NCBI GenBank assembly: GCA_963786675.1
Contig: CAWAZY010000003.1
Location: forward strand, 248,001-312,000
Source: JAGVSR01 sp963786675
GTDB lineage: Bacteria > Pseudomonadota > Alphaproteobacteria > Rhizobiales > Hyphomicrobiaceae
DNA: 64,000 bases
Reading direction: 5' to 3'
Shown piece after piece: positions 57,231 to 64,000 of the stretch. A program made the translations under genes and the position numbers. Each line of letters begins with the position of its first letter. Positions within the stretch are counted from its first letter, which is position 1. A model generated the notes under the pieces. It was not told where the DNA came from. It saw only the letters and a program-made list of their open reading frames with translations, and made no database searches.

Positions 57231-57521
57231 CTATTCCTTCCGTCGTACGCCCGGGCCGACACCTTTCCCGTCCTGCTGAAACAGCTCCACGCCCTCGGCC
57301 TCCAAAATGGCGACGATCTTGCGCCAGGTCTCTCTGCTGGTGCAGCCGTGCCGATGCGTCGGCGACACCATGACGTGGTCGTCGCCCTCGATGCGCACGA
57401 TGGTCTTTGTGGAGACCCCTGCCGCCTTGGCGAGGTCTCGCGACGTCATGCCGATGAGCGCGCGGGCCGCCGCGATCAGGCGCCCATCCCAAACCTCGAT
57501 GTCGTCCTTGGGCTTTGCCAC
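57231..57521 (-). CDS. XRE-family helix-turn-helix protein
   Basis: The 96-residue product (GTG start) has a Cro/C1-type HTH: LIAAARALIGMTSRDLAKA, AGVSTKTIVRIEG, with a C-terminal region (ETWRKIVAILEAEGVELF) typical of small phage-type regulators. It lies upstream of the damaged recombinase and may control element genes. Confidence 0.82.
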   Translation of the reverse strand: MAKPKDDIEVWDGRLIAAARALIGMTSRDLAKAAGVSTKTIVRIEGDDHVMVSPTHRHGCTSRETWRKIVAILEAEGVELFQQDGKGVGPGVRRKE

Positions 57522-57645
57522 GTCGCCTCGTTGAAGAAAGTCCAGCTCCGGATCGTGGGCAATAAGGAGTCATTGACATGACTCCAAAGAATCCTCATCT
57601 TAGCCGTGATAAATGTTCTTATCCTCGATAAGGCTCAGATTCTCC

Positions 57646-58683
57646 ATGACCAATTCGTCGATCGTACCGTTTGGTGCTCCGCCTGCAACTGCGCCTACAA
57701 CTTTAACCGCTGAGCATGACGGCGCGGTTCGAGAAGCGCGGGCGGCGGCACGTGCCGCCAACACCTCGCGGACCTACTCTGCCCAGATTCGCAAATTTGA
57801 GCGCTGGTGTGATGAGCACGGGTACCGCGCCACACTGCCCGTCTCGCCGGCATTGGTGGCCGCCTACCTCAGCGACCGCCGCCGGCAGGGGGCATCGCGC
57901 TCGACTCTCGCCGTGGCCTACGCGGCGATCCTGGCCGGCCACCGTGCGGCAGGTCACAGGTTCGACGAGGCCGACCCGGTGCTCCGCGAGGCCCGGGAGG
58001 GCAACAGCCGCGCCGCCGTCCGGCCCAGAGAAGCAGGCGAGGGCGCTGACGCCGGATCTGCTGGCGCCGATCCTCGCGGCGGTCAGTACGCCGGTCGAAG
58101 CGCGTGATGCCATGATCTTAGCGCTGCTCTACAACGGCGCGCTCGCCGCTCTGAGCTGTCAGGGTTGGACTTCGCCGAGGCGGGCGAGGGGACCGGCGTC
58201 TTGCGTCTCGACGACCACGGCATCGAAATCGAGTTTCTGAAGTCAAAGACGTCGCAGCAGGCGAGCGAGAAGATCTGGATCGCCCGCGAGCAGGCGCCGC
58301 GCGCCATCGCAGCGCTTGAGCGCTGGGTGACCGACGCTGGGATCGCGCCGGGTTCGCCACTCGTTCGCCGCCTGACGCCAGGTGGCACCGTGACGCTCGA
58401 TCGCCTATCGGGTGACGGGATCTCTAGCGCCGTCAAGAACCGCGTCTACCGCTACTTGCTGAGCGTCGGAACTGACGAGGCCACGTCCGAGCGGCTCGCC
58501 GCCGCCTACAGCGGCCACAGCGGGCGCGTGGGCTTCGTCACGGCAGCGAAGAACGCCGGTGCCAACGACAGCGATATCGCCACCACGACGCGCCACCGTA
58601 GCCTTGTGATGATCCAGCGGTACGGCAAGCAGGCTGAGGCGAAGCGCCGGGCGGTTCACAAGCTGCCCGGTGTGGGTCTTTGA
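57646..58683 (+). pseudogene. Second tyrosine recombinase with frame breaks
   Basis: Tyrosine-recombinase-like gene broken by a +1 (about 58027) and a -1 (about 58150) change. The N-terminal SAM-like binding domain is intact (SRTYSAQIRKFERWCDEHGY). The catalytic domain is spread over frames: LLAPILAAVSTPVEARDAM and LLYNGAL (with the first Arg region damaged by the second break), then GLDFAEAGEGTGVLRLDD, HSGRVGFVTAAKN (His-x-x-Arg), TRHRS and the Tyr in IQRYGKQAE. If the breaks are sequence errors it is an intact integrase; otherwise a relic. Start taken at the ATG 57646. Confidence 0.75.
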
Positions 58684-58894
58684 TGCAGTGGTTCGTCATC
58701 ATCGGCCACGACGACATCCAGTAGCCTACGTTGTTGGCCCTCAAGCCAATTAGCCCCGATTGATGGACGCCCGCCTAGCGCGATCCATCGCCTGAATTCC
58801 GGTCAACTCGGAACACTTGACGCTGCCGTGACAAATGGGGGAGCTTAGGTCGAGATTTTTGGGATTTTTCGGGTGCCATTGCGGTGGGGAAAAA

Positions 58895-60196
58895 ATGCGG
58901 CAGTTTGCTGGGTTGTTACTAGCCGGGCTGACGATTGTTTTATCCCACACCAGCGCCCTGGCGTCCAAGCGCGTGGCCCTCGTGATCGGCAACTCCGCCT
59001 ACGTCCATGCTCCGCCTCTGGCCAATCCGAGGAACGACGCCGTCGACGTTGGCAATCTGCTCAAGGGCTTCGGTTTCGAGGTCGTCGAAGGGTTTGATCT
59101 AGGCAAACAGGAATTCGAGCAGCGTCTCAGAGAATTCGCTGAACTGCTGGAAGGAGCTTCGTCGGGCATCTTTTTTTACGCCGGGCACGGGCTCCAGGTC
59201 GCCGGGGAGAACCATTTAGTGCCCACTGATGCGAAGTTGGAGACAGCCGCAGCTGTTAACTTCGAGACCGTCAAACTTGATTTGGTACAGCGGACGATGG
59301 AGGCGGAACAACGCTCCAACATTCTCTTCATCGACGCCTGCCGCAACAATCCACTAGCGCGCAATCTGGCGCGCGCCATGGGCACACGCTCGGCCCAGAT
59401 CGGAAGGGGTTTGGCGCAAGTCCAGGCCGGCGCGGGGACGCTTGTCAGCTTTTCGACGCAACCGGGCAACGTAGCGCTGGACGGGACTGGCCGTAACTCG
59501 CCGTTCGCAAGCGCTCTGGTGCGTCAGATGCGCTCGTCCAATGACGATCTCACATCCATTCTGATCGCGGTGCGCAACGACGTCATGCAGGCGACGAACG
59601 ACCACCAGGTGCCCTGGGATCACTCATCCCTACGCAGCCGCTTCTATTTCGCCGATGCGCCTCAGGTGCCTACATCCACGCCCGTCACGGGCCCGACCCC
59701 GGAATGGATGCGAGTCGACAAGTCGAGCGGGGCGGAAATCGAAACGTTCCTTTCGCGTCACCCCCAGAGCGCAGAGGCGGCATATGCCAAAGCGCGTTTG
59801 AACGAGCTGAAAAAGCACAGCACACCCGCAAAGCCAGCCCACTCGGAAATTGCCGCCTTGAATCTCGGCCCACGCGCGATTGCAGGCAGTGAGCGCAAAA
59901 GGGTGATCGCTTTCACCTATCAGACGCCACCTCAGGAGATCGATCCGGGACTGCGCATCTTCAGGCGGGTTCCTGACGGGCGGTGGACGAGCACCTATCC
60001 GAGCGGTTTCGTCGATAAGGGCCGCGAGCGCGGTCGGATCGCACTGGATGGCTGCAACGGCACCGTGATCGACAAGGAGGCCGAGAAGAATTTCTATGTC
60101 TTCATCCCCGACAAGGGCTGCCCTGGCATGATGCTGCGCTTCAAGCGTGGGGCTGGATCATGGGTGATATTTGGCCACATGGAGAATGTTGAATAG
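58895..60196 (+). CDS. Secreted caspase-like (peptidase C14) protein
   Basis: The 433-residue product has a signal peptide (GLLLAGLTIVLSHTSALA) and a caspase-fold domain: KRVALVIGNSAYVHAPPL, NPRNDAVDVGNLLKGFGFEV, FFYAGHGLQVAG (catalytic His 98) and NILFIDACRNNPL (catalytic Cys 149). After about residue 270 a linker and a C-terminal domain of unknown type follow, with AEIETFLSRHPQS and GCNGTVIDKE. Bacterial homologues are often secreted and of unknown role. GGGGAAAA lies before the ATG. It is followed by a gap and a terminator. Confidence 0.9.
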   Translation: MRQFAGLLLAGLTIVLSHTSALASKRVALVIGNSAYVHAPPLANPRNDAVDVGNLLKGFGFEVVEGFDLGKQEFEQRLREFAELLEGASSGIFFYAGHGLQVAGENHLVPTDAKLETAAAVNFETVKLDLVQRTMEAEQRSNILFIDACRNNPLARNLARAMGTRSAQIGRGLAQVQAGAGTLVSFSTQPGNVALDGTGRNSPFASALVRQMRSSNDDLTSILIAVRNDVMQATNDHQVPWDHSSLRSRFYFADAPQVPTSTPVTGPTPEWMRVDKSSGAEIETFLSRHPQSAEAAYAKARLNELKKHSTPAKPAHSEIAALNLGPRAIAGSERKRVIAFTYQTPPQEIDPGLRIFRRVPDGRWTSTYPSGFVDKGRERGRIALDGCNGTVIDKEAEKNFYVFIPDKGCPGMMLRFKRGAGSWVIFGHMENVE

Positions 60197-61024
60197 TCGT
60201 CCACTTTCCTACTTGAACGTGCTGGTACCCGCGTCGAGCTGCCTCAACGCTGCCTGCAGCGGCCAAAGTCTGTGCCATGGGTTCCCAACGACCGAGGCAG
60301 AGGCGTGTACCTCGAACCTGGAGGCTGCGTCGGTCACCGGCCACCGCTCGCTCGGAATGCTGGTCCGCTGTGTGCGGCAAGCCGAGAAGAACACGCTTTG
60401 CCCGAGCCTTCGCGTCGGCGTTGGATTGCGCCGTGCGGGTATCTAACGTGCGGCGGGTGGATGTTGACCAGGGTTCACTGACTGGATGAGAAAAGTCTCT
60501 CAGTTCACGGGTTCTGGGTATGTCCCGCTCGGGGCAGCTACTAGGACTGGACAGCGGCGACGTCGTGACGAAATCTCATTTTCTTGTCCGAGCCGTCTGG
60601 CAGCGGGGGCTTGATCAGAGGGTGGCTCGGCAAGAGGAGGGTCCCTTGTGAAAAAGACAAGGGACCTTTTCTGCTGGGGAAGCGGGGCAGATGCCGTCAA
60701 GTGAACGACACCTGACCCGACCCATGGAGGCAACTTCAGAGGGCTAAGTTGCCCAGTCGCTCACAACAACCTTCTGCGGGGTAGTTCGAAGGTTGAGACG
60801 ACAAACCATCCTACAGTCACCAATCATAAACTGACAATAGCGATCAATATGTTGGGCGTGTAGGCTCAATTTGATAACAATTCTGGGAGCCTAACATCAT
60901 TGATTGGATGCCTTCTTACAGGGATCATTCATCCCGCTGGAAATATTCAACGATGAGCAAGGGAGAAGAGCGGGAGCCACTGCGGCGTTGACGAATACGA
61001 CGACGACCCTTCCGGCAGACGCAA
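60197..61024. other. Intergenic region between convergent units
   Basis: About 830 bp with no supported gene. The terminator hairpin at 60640-60673 is the main recognisable element. Short frames on both strands look random. Confidence 0.5.
60640..60673. terminator. Strong terminator hairpin
   Basis: Perfect 10-bp stem GGTCCCTTGT (60640-60649) / ACAAGGGACC (60657-60666) with loop gaaaaag, followed by ttttctg. Confidence 0.85.
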
Positions 61025-62707
61025 CTACCCCCACAATCTGTGCAGCCATCCGCGCGGTTTATGGTTCGCTTTTATCGTCAGCGAGGATCGTTGGGGTTTG
61101 ACGAGGCCAGGCCAGCACGCGCGAATCTGAGCGCCGTGCTCGAACATGATCTCGGAGGCGACGCCGGCCAGTCTCTCGACTTCGTCGTTGAAGCTCTTCC
61201 CGTGGTGCATGTTACGCGCATGGGCTGCTTCGTGGACGAGGATCGAGAGTGCTTCCGCGCCGAGGGGATCGTTCCAGAAACAATCTGTATCGAGGGCGAG
61301 CGTCAATCTGTTGTCGTCGCTCCAGTGCGCCGCGAAGGTCGTAATCTCGATCATCATGAGTTCTGCCCGACTGCCGATGGCGACCGCACCTATCACCTTC
61401 GGCTGAGGGTCTCCTCGGTGATCGATTAACTGCTGGCAGAACCAAACCGAGAAATCGAGGACCTGCTGTACGCGCTGGGACCCGCCGCGCTGCTTGATCC
61501 ATTCTCGCCGTTCGCCTTCCGCCTCGGCGGGGTCGAAGCGCATGCGCGCCCACTTGTCTGCGAGTTTTTCTTGTGTCTCAGCTACGCGGTCCTTGGCCGT
61601 TGGCAGATACGCCTTCGCCATCTCGCGGAATCCGGATGACATCTGGGACGTTTTGACGACGGTTGCCCCGACGCGTTCGGCATCATCATTGAAATCCCGC
61701 TTCCCCATCGCGGGAACTGAACGCACGGCAGTCTTGCCAAACGCTTTTTCAACGATGATTCTCTGGACGGTCTCGTCGCACGCCACACCCGCGCTACCGA
61801 CCCAGTCAGCGAGGACCTCCTCTTTTGCAAGATGATCGATGAGGATAGGAAGACAGGCGGCGTGGACCGCTTTCGCATATCCCGATGCAAGCGCGTCTCG
61901 GTTCGGGTTCATGGGCACGCGCTGCAGAATGTTGGCGTGGTAGGCGACGCTCCATTCGGCGGGCGCAACGGGAATGCCCATTTCATAGAGCGTCGCCTGC
62001 TCGTCGCCTTCGATCGGGACCAGTTCGATCTTGGTTTTGCGGCGGGGTTTGCGCCAGCTGTGGCTCTCGGGGTGATAGACTTCCGTCGTAAGGTTTGCCT
62101 CGATGGTGTGGCGCGGTTGCCTGTGCGCGATGGCACGGCCATTGAGTTTCAGTTCGACATTGGCAGGAACGAGAAAGCTGCTGAAATAATGATCGAAGTC
62201 AGCAACGGTCTCCGTGCCCCACGGGAGCGACATGACGACGACTGTTCCTGATATCGCAGGATTGATCTGAATCTTGCTGGTGATTTGCTTGCCGTCTTCG
62301 GTCAGGAAGCCCAGCTCGTGCGCGCCGCTTCTGACGGTGGCGGTCTTGGCTATCGATAGTATTTCCTTGAAGCCGCGACCGAAGCGGCCCCTTTTGAGGT
62401 GGCTGTCCTTCTTGAATGTCAGGTAGACGACCCTAATAGCGTCAAGGTCCGTCATGCCTTCGCCGTCGTCGCGGCATTCGACGACAAAATCCGAGCCTCG
62501 CAGGCCATAATGTAGGTCCACCGAGCCCTCGCGTGCGTCGATTGCATCCATGGAGTTCTGCACCAGCTCCTTCACCAAGTGCCCGGGAGGGCGGGACTGA
62601 TTGAAGGACGCAAAGCCGGCGGTCGAGATCTCGAGCCAGCCTGACGAGTTGGTTGTCATGACACTGGCGTCGTTCGTCGGTGGTTGGGGCAAGGTCTCGT
62701 GTGTCAT
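61025..62707 (-). CDS. GHKL-type ATPase fused to an HEXXH metallopeptidase-like domain
   Basis: The 560-residue product has an N-terminal HSP90/MutL-type ATP-binding fold: ELVQNSMDAIDAR (residues about 47-59, Mg-binding Asn), CRDDGEGMTD (80-87, adenine-binding Asp and Gly) and KRGRFGRGFKEILS (105-118, glycine-rich lid). The middle is a transducer-like region (GTVVVMSLPWGTETVADF, VELKLNGRAIAHR). The C-terminal part has LVHEAAHARNMHHGKSF with HEAAH at 492-496 and a third His at 501 or 502, a pattern of SprT-like or gluzincin peptidases. The combination of an ATP switch and a zincin in one chain is unusual. It is the last of a four-gene minus-strand operon. Substrate unknown. Confidence 0.82.
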   Translation of the reverse strand: MTHETLPQPPTNDASVMTTNSSGWLEISTAGFASFNQSRPPGHLVKELVQNSMDAIDAREGSVDLHYGLRGSDFVVECRDDGEGMTDLDAIRVVYLTFKKDSHLKRGRFGRGFKEILSIAKTATVRSGAHELGFLTEDGKQITSKIQINPAISGTVVVMSLPWGTETVADFDHYFSSFLVPANVELKLNGRAIAHRQPRHTIEANLTTEVYHPESHSWRKPRRKTKIELVPIEGDEQATLYEMGIPVAPAEWSVAYHANILQRVPMNPNRDALASGYAKAVHAACLPILIDHLAKEEVLADWVGSAGVACDETVQRIIVEKAFGKTAVRSVPAMGKRDFNDDAERVGATVVKTSQMSSGFREMAKAYLPTAKDRVAETQEKLADKWARMRFDPAEAEGERREWIKQRGGSQRVQQVLDFSVWFCQQLIDHRGDPQPKVIGAVAIGSRAELMMIEITTFAAHWSDDNRLTLALDTDCFWNDPLGAEALSILVHEAAHARNMHHGKSFNDEVERLAGVASEIMFEHGAQIRACWPGLVKPQRSSLTIKANHKPRGWLHRLWG

Positions 62708-62790
62708 ACGTCACCTTCATCATGCATAATTGAATTCTTTGAGTAGGTTTTCTCACGCGATCCTACCGCCATGGGGCAATCGCTCAAGGG

Positions 62791-63240
62791 TCACGAAACG
62801 ACGAGAGATCGCGCGGTGCGCGTCCACCGGCTGGGCGAATCAGGTGGAGGCAGTCGAGGCCAGTCCGGGTCAAGGCCCGCGCCGTCATCGAAGTTCGACC
62901 CAGCCAAGCGGCGGGCCGTGTCGAGGCTGTCGATGATCGCGCCTGCGTCCGCATTCCAGCCTGCCACACGCCCGAAGCGCACGAAGGAGATCCGGTCGAG
63001 GACGTTGGGGTCGAGTACCGGTCCAGCGACAAGCGCATGCGGTGACTGACCAATCGGCTGGCTGGCAGCGTCCTCGCCGTTGATCGCCTTCGCAGCCTCC
63101 GTCTCGGTAAAAACGCCGAGGTGCGCGTTCGGCTGCAGCCAGGGGGCGAGCGTCACGAACCCCGGCGAGATGTGAACCTTGCGCCACTGGCCATCGACGA
63201 AGGCGACGATCCAGCCGGTATAGAGGTCGAAGTTGCTCAT
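62791..63240 (-). CDS. Hypothetical protein, third gene of the right-end operon
   Basis: Not recognised. The 149-residue soluble product (MSNFDLYTGWIVAFVDGQW) has a small beta-rich N terminus and FVRFGRVAGWNADAGAI, then a basic Pro-rich tail. Its start overlaps the previous gene end by 4 bp (ATGA-type), and an 83-bp gap separates it from the ATPase gene. The linkage suggests a joint function. Confidence 0.6.
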   Translation of the reverse strand: MSNFDLYTGWIVAFVDGQWRKVHISPGFVTLAPWLQPNAHLGVFTETEAAKAINGEDAASQPIGQSPHALVAGPVLDPNVLDRISFVRFGRVAGWNADAGAIIDSLDTARRLAGSNFDDGAGLDPDWPRLPPPDSPSRWTRTARSLVVS

Positions 63241-63530
63241 GCGGCGCCCCCGGTCACGTCGGCTCTGAGCCACGCGACCAGCCGTGTCAGCGGGTCGAAC
63301 TTTGGCCGTGGAGCTGGAGGCGGAGCCTCAGCGGCGAGCTTACGGGCGCCCTCGATCGCGTGTTGGACGCCCAGTGCAGACCAGGCGCGCACGATGCGAT
63401 GAAACTCAGGGCCCGTCAGCGTGAACGGCTCCGCACCTGCATGGGCGCAGAACTCGAACGTGATCTCCGCGTCCTGGCGCTGGGCGACGACGGTGCAGGC
63501 GTCCAGCTGTATGGTGATGGGGTTGCTCAT
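63237..63530 (-). CDS. Small hypothetical protein, second gene of the right-end operon
   Basis: Not recognised. The 97-residue product (MSNPITIQLDACTVVAQRQD) is beta-rich at the N terminus and helical later (EFHRIVRAWSALGVQHAIEG). It overlaps both neighbours by 4 bp, so strict coupling is likely. No membrane segment. Confidence 0.6.
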   Translation of the reverse strand: MSNPITIQLDACTVVAQRQDAEITFEFCAHAGAEPFTLTGPEFHRIVRAWSALGVQHAIEGARKLAAEAPPPAPRPKFDPLTRLVAWLRADVTGGAA

Positions 63531-63988
63531 GTGGCGCCTCCCTCTTCTTGCGCTTGGAGCGCGGCTCTGCTCGCCTTCCATTTGTCCTGCGCGATGCGGT
63601 AGACCTCGGTGATCCCCGGATTGCCTTTGACAAAACCCACCACGGCAGCCCGGTCGGCGTGCTTGGTCCAGGGGCCAAAGGTTGCGTAACTCAGGAATTG
63701 TTCAAGGTGCTTGCCGTTCACAAACAGCGGGCTCTTTGTGATCTCCGCCCGGAGGAAGTCGGCATGCTCCAATGCTTGGCGCAGCTTTTCCGAGAATTTG
63801 CTGTCGTCGAACGTTTCTGCCGGGACGTCGCCACCCTGGTCACTGACCTCAACACTTTTGCCAGCTTCGTCCAGAGCCTGGGCCGTCTGCTTCTTCACGA
63901 TTTCCCGGATCAGCTCACCCTTCGATCCGATCGCGTTGATGAGATCGACAATGTGAGGATTCCTCACGCGCACCGTGTGCCCGATCAT
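63527..63988 (-). CDS. Hypothetical protein, first visible gene of the right-end operon
   Basis: Not recognised. The 153-residue product (MIGHTVRVRNPHIVDLINAIG) is helical and charged, with FGPWTKHADRAAVVGFVKG. The frame stays open to the window edge upstream of the ATG at 63988, so the true start may lie outside. It overlaps the next gene by 4 bp. Confidence 0.55.
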   Translation of the reverse strand: MIGHTVRVRNPHIVDLINAIGSKGELIREIVKKQTAQALDEAGKSVEVSDQGGDVPAETFDDSKFSEKLRQALEHADFLRAEITKSPLFVNGKHLEQFLSYATFGPWTKHADRAAVVGFVKGNPGITEVYRIAQDKWKASRAALQAQEEGGAT

Positions 63989-64000
63989 GCCGTGGAAGGT

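Noticed and set aside
60904..61101. 65-codon frame near the ATPase gene
   Set aside because: Low-complexity threonine run and overlap with the ATPase 3' end; no ribosome site.

Overview
The window comes from a GC-rich alphaproteobacterium, most likely of the Hyphomicrobiales. The evidence is the NDUFA12-type complex I accessory gene, the C4-pathway hemA (ALA synthase), an adenosylcobalamin-dependent NrdJ, an LdtR-type MarR regulator beside an L,D-transpeptidase, and the gene order nrdR-ribD-ribE-ribBA-ribH-nusB-thiL. The genus is not resolved from sequence alone.

About 1-29.8 kb is core chromosome. It holds rnr (cut by the window edge), a short patch of palindromic intergenic repeats next to an orphan ImmA/IrrE-type peptidase, nrdJ with NrdR-box-like sites upstream, NDUFA12, a DUF2155 gene, hemB, envelope genes (extensin-like protein, two L,D-transpeptidases, a large beta-helix-like membrane protein), ldtR, hemA, glyA and a compact riboflavin/nusB/thiL run that begins with nrdR. 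NrdR is encoded here and is the expected repressor of nrdJ, so both halves of that circuit are in the window. The core segment ends with tRNA-Asn followed by a 44-nt 3' fragment of tRNA-Cys.

From about 29.85 kb to the end the content changes to accessory DNA. The tRNA-Cys 3' fragment and the adjacent tyrosine recombinase look like one end of an integrative element whose other end (an intact tRNA-Cys) is not seen, so the island probably exceeds 34 kb. It carries many small secreted or membrane proteins, nuclease genes (thermonuclease, two HNH genes of which one is truncated, an RNase H-fold-like protein), an MmeI-like type IIL restriction-modification enzyme, a complete IS1182-family element, an IS3 fragment, a second damaged recombinase, a caspase-like protein, and a four-gene operon ending in a protein that joins a GHKL ATPase module to an HEXXH metallopeptidase motif. 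Three predicted zincins with HEXXH motifs lie in the island and a fourth lies near nrdJ.

A striking property of the whole sequence is a set of one-base +1 frame shifts in genes that are otherwise perfectly conserved: nrdJ (1), hemA (2), glyA (3), nrdR (1), ribD (1), a DUF938 gene (3), the MmeI-like enzyme (2) and the second recombinase (1, plus one -1). Because several of these genes should be essential, I read most as sequence or assembly errors and give the restored full spans.
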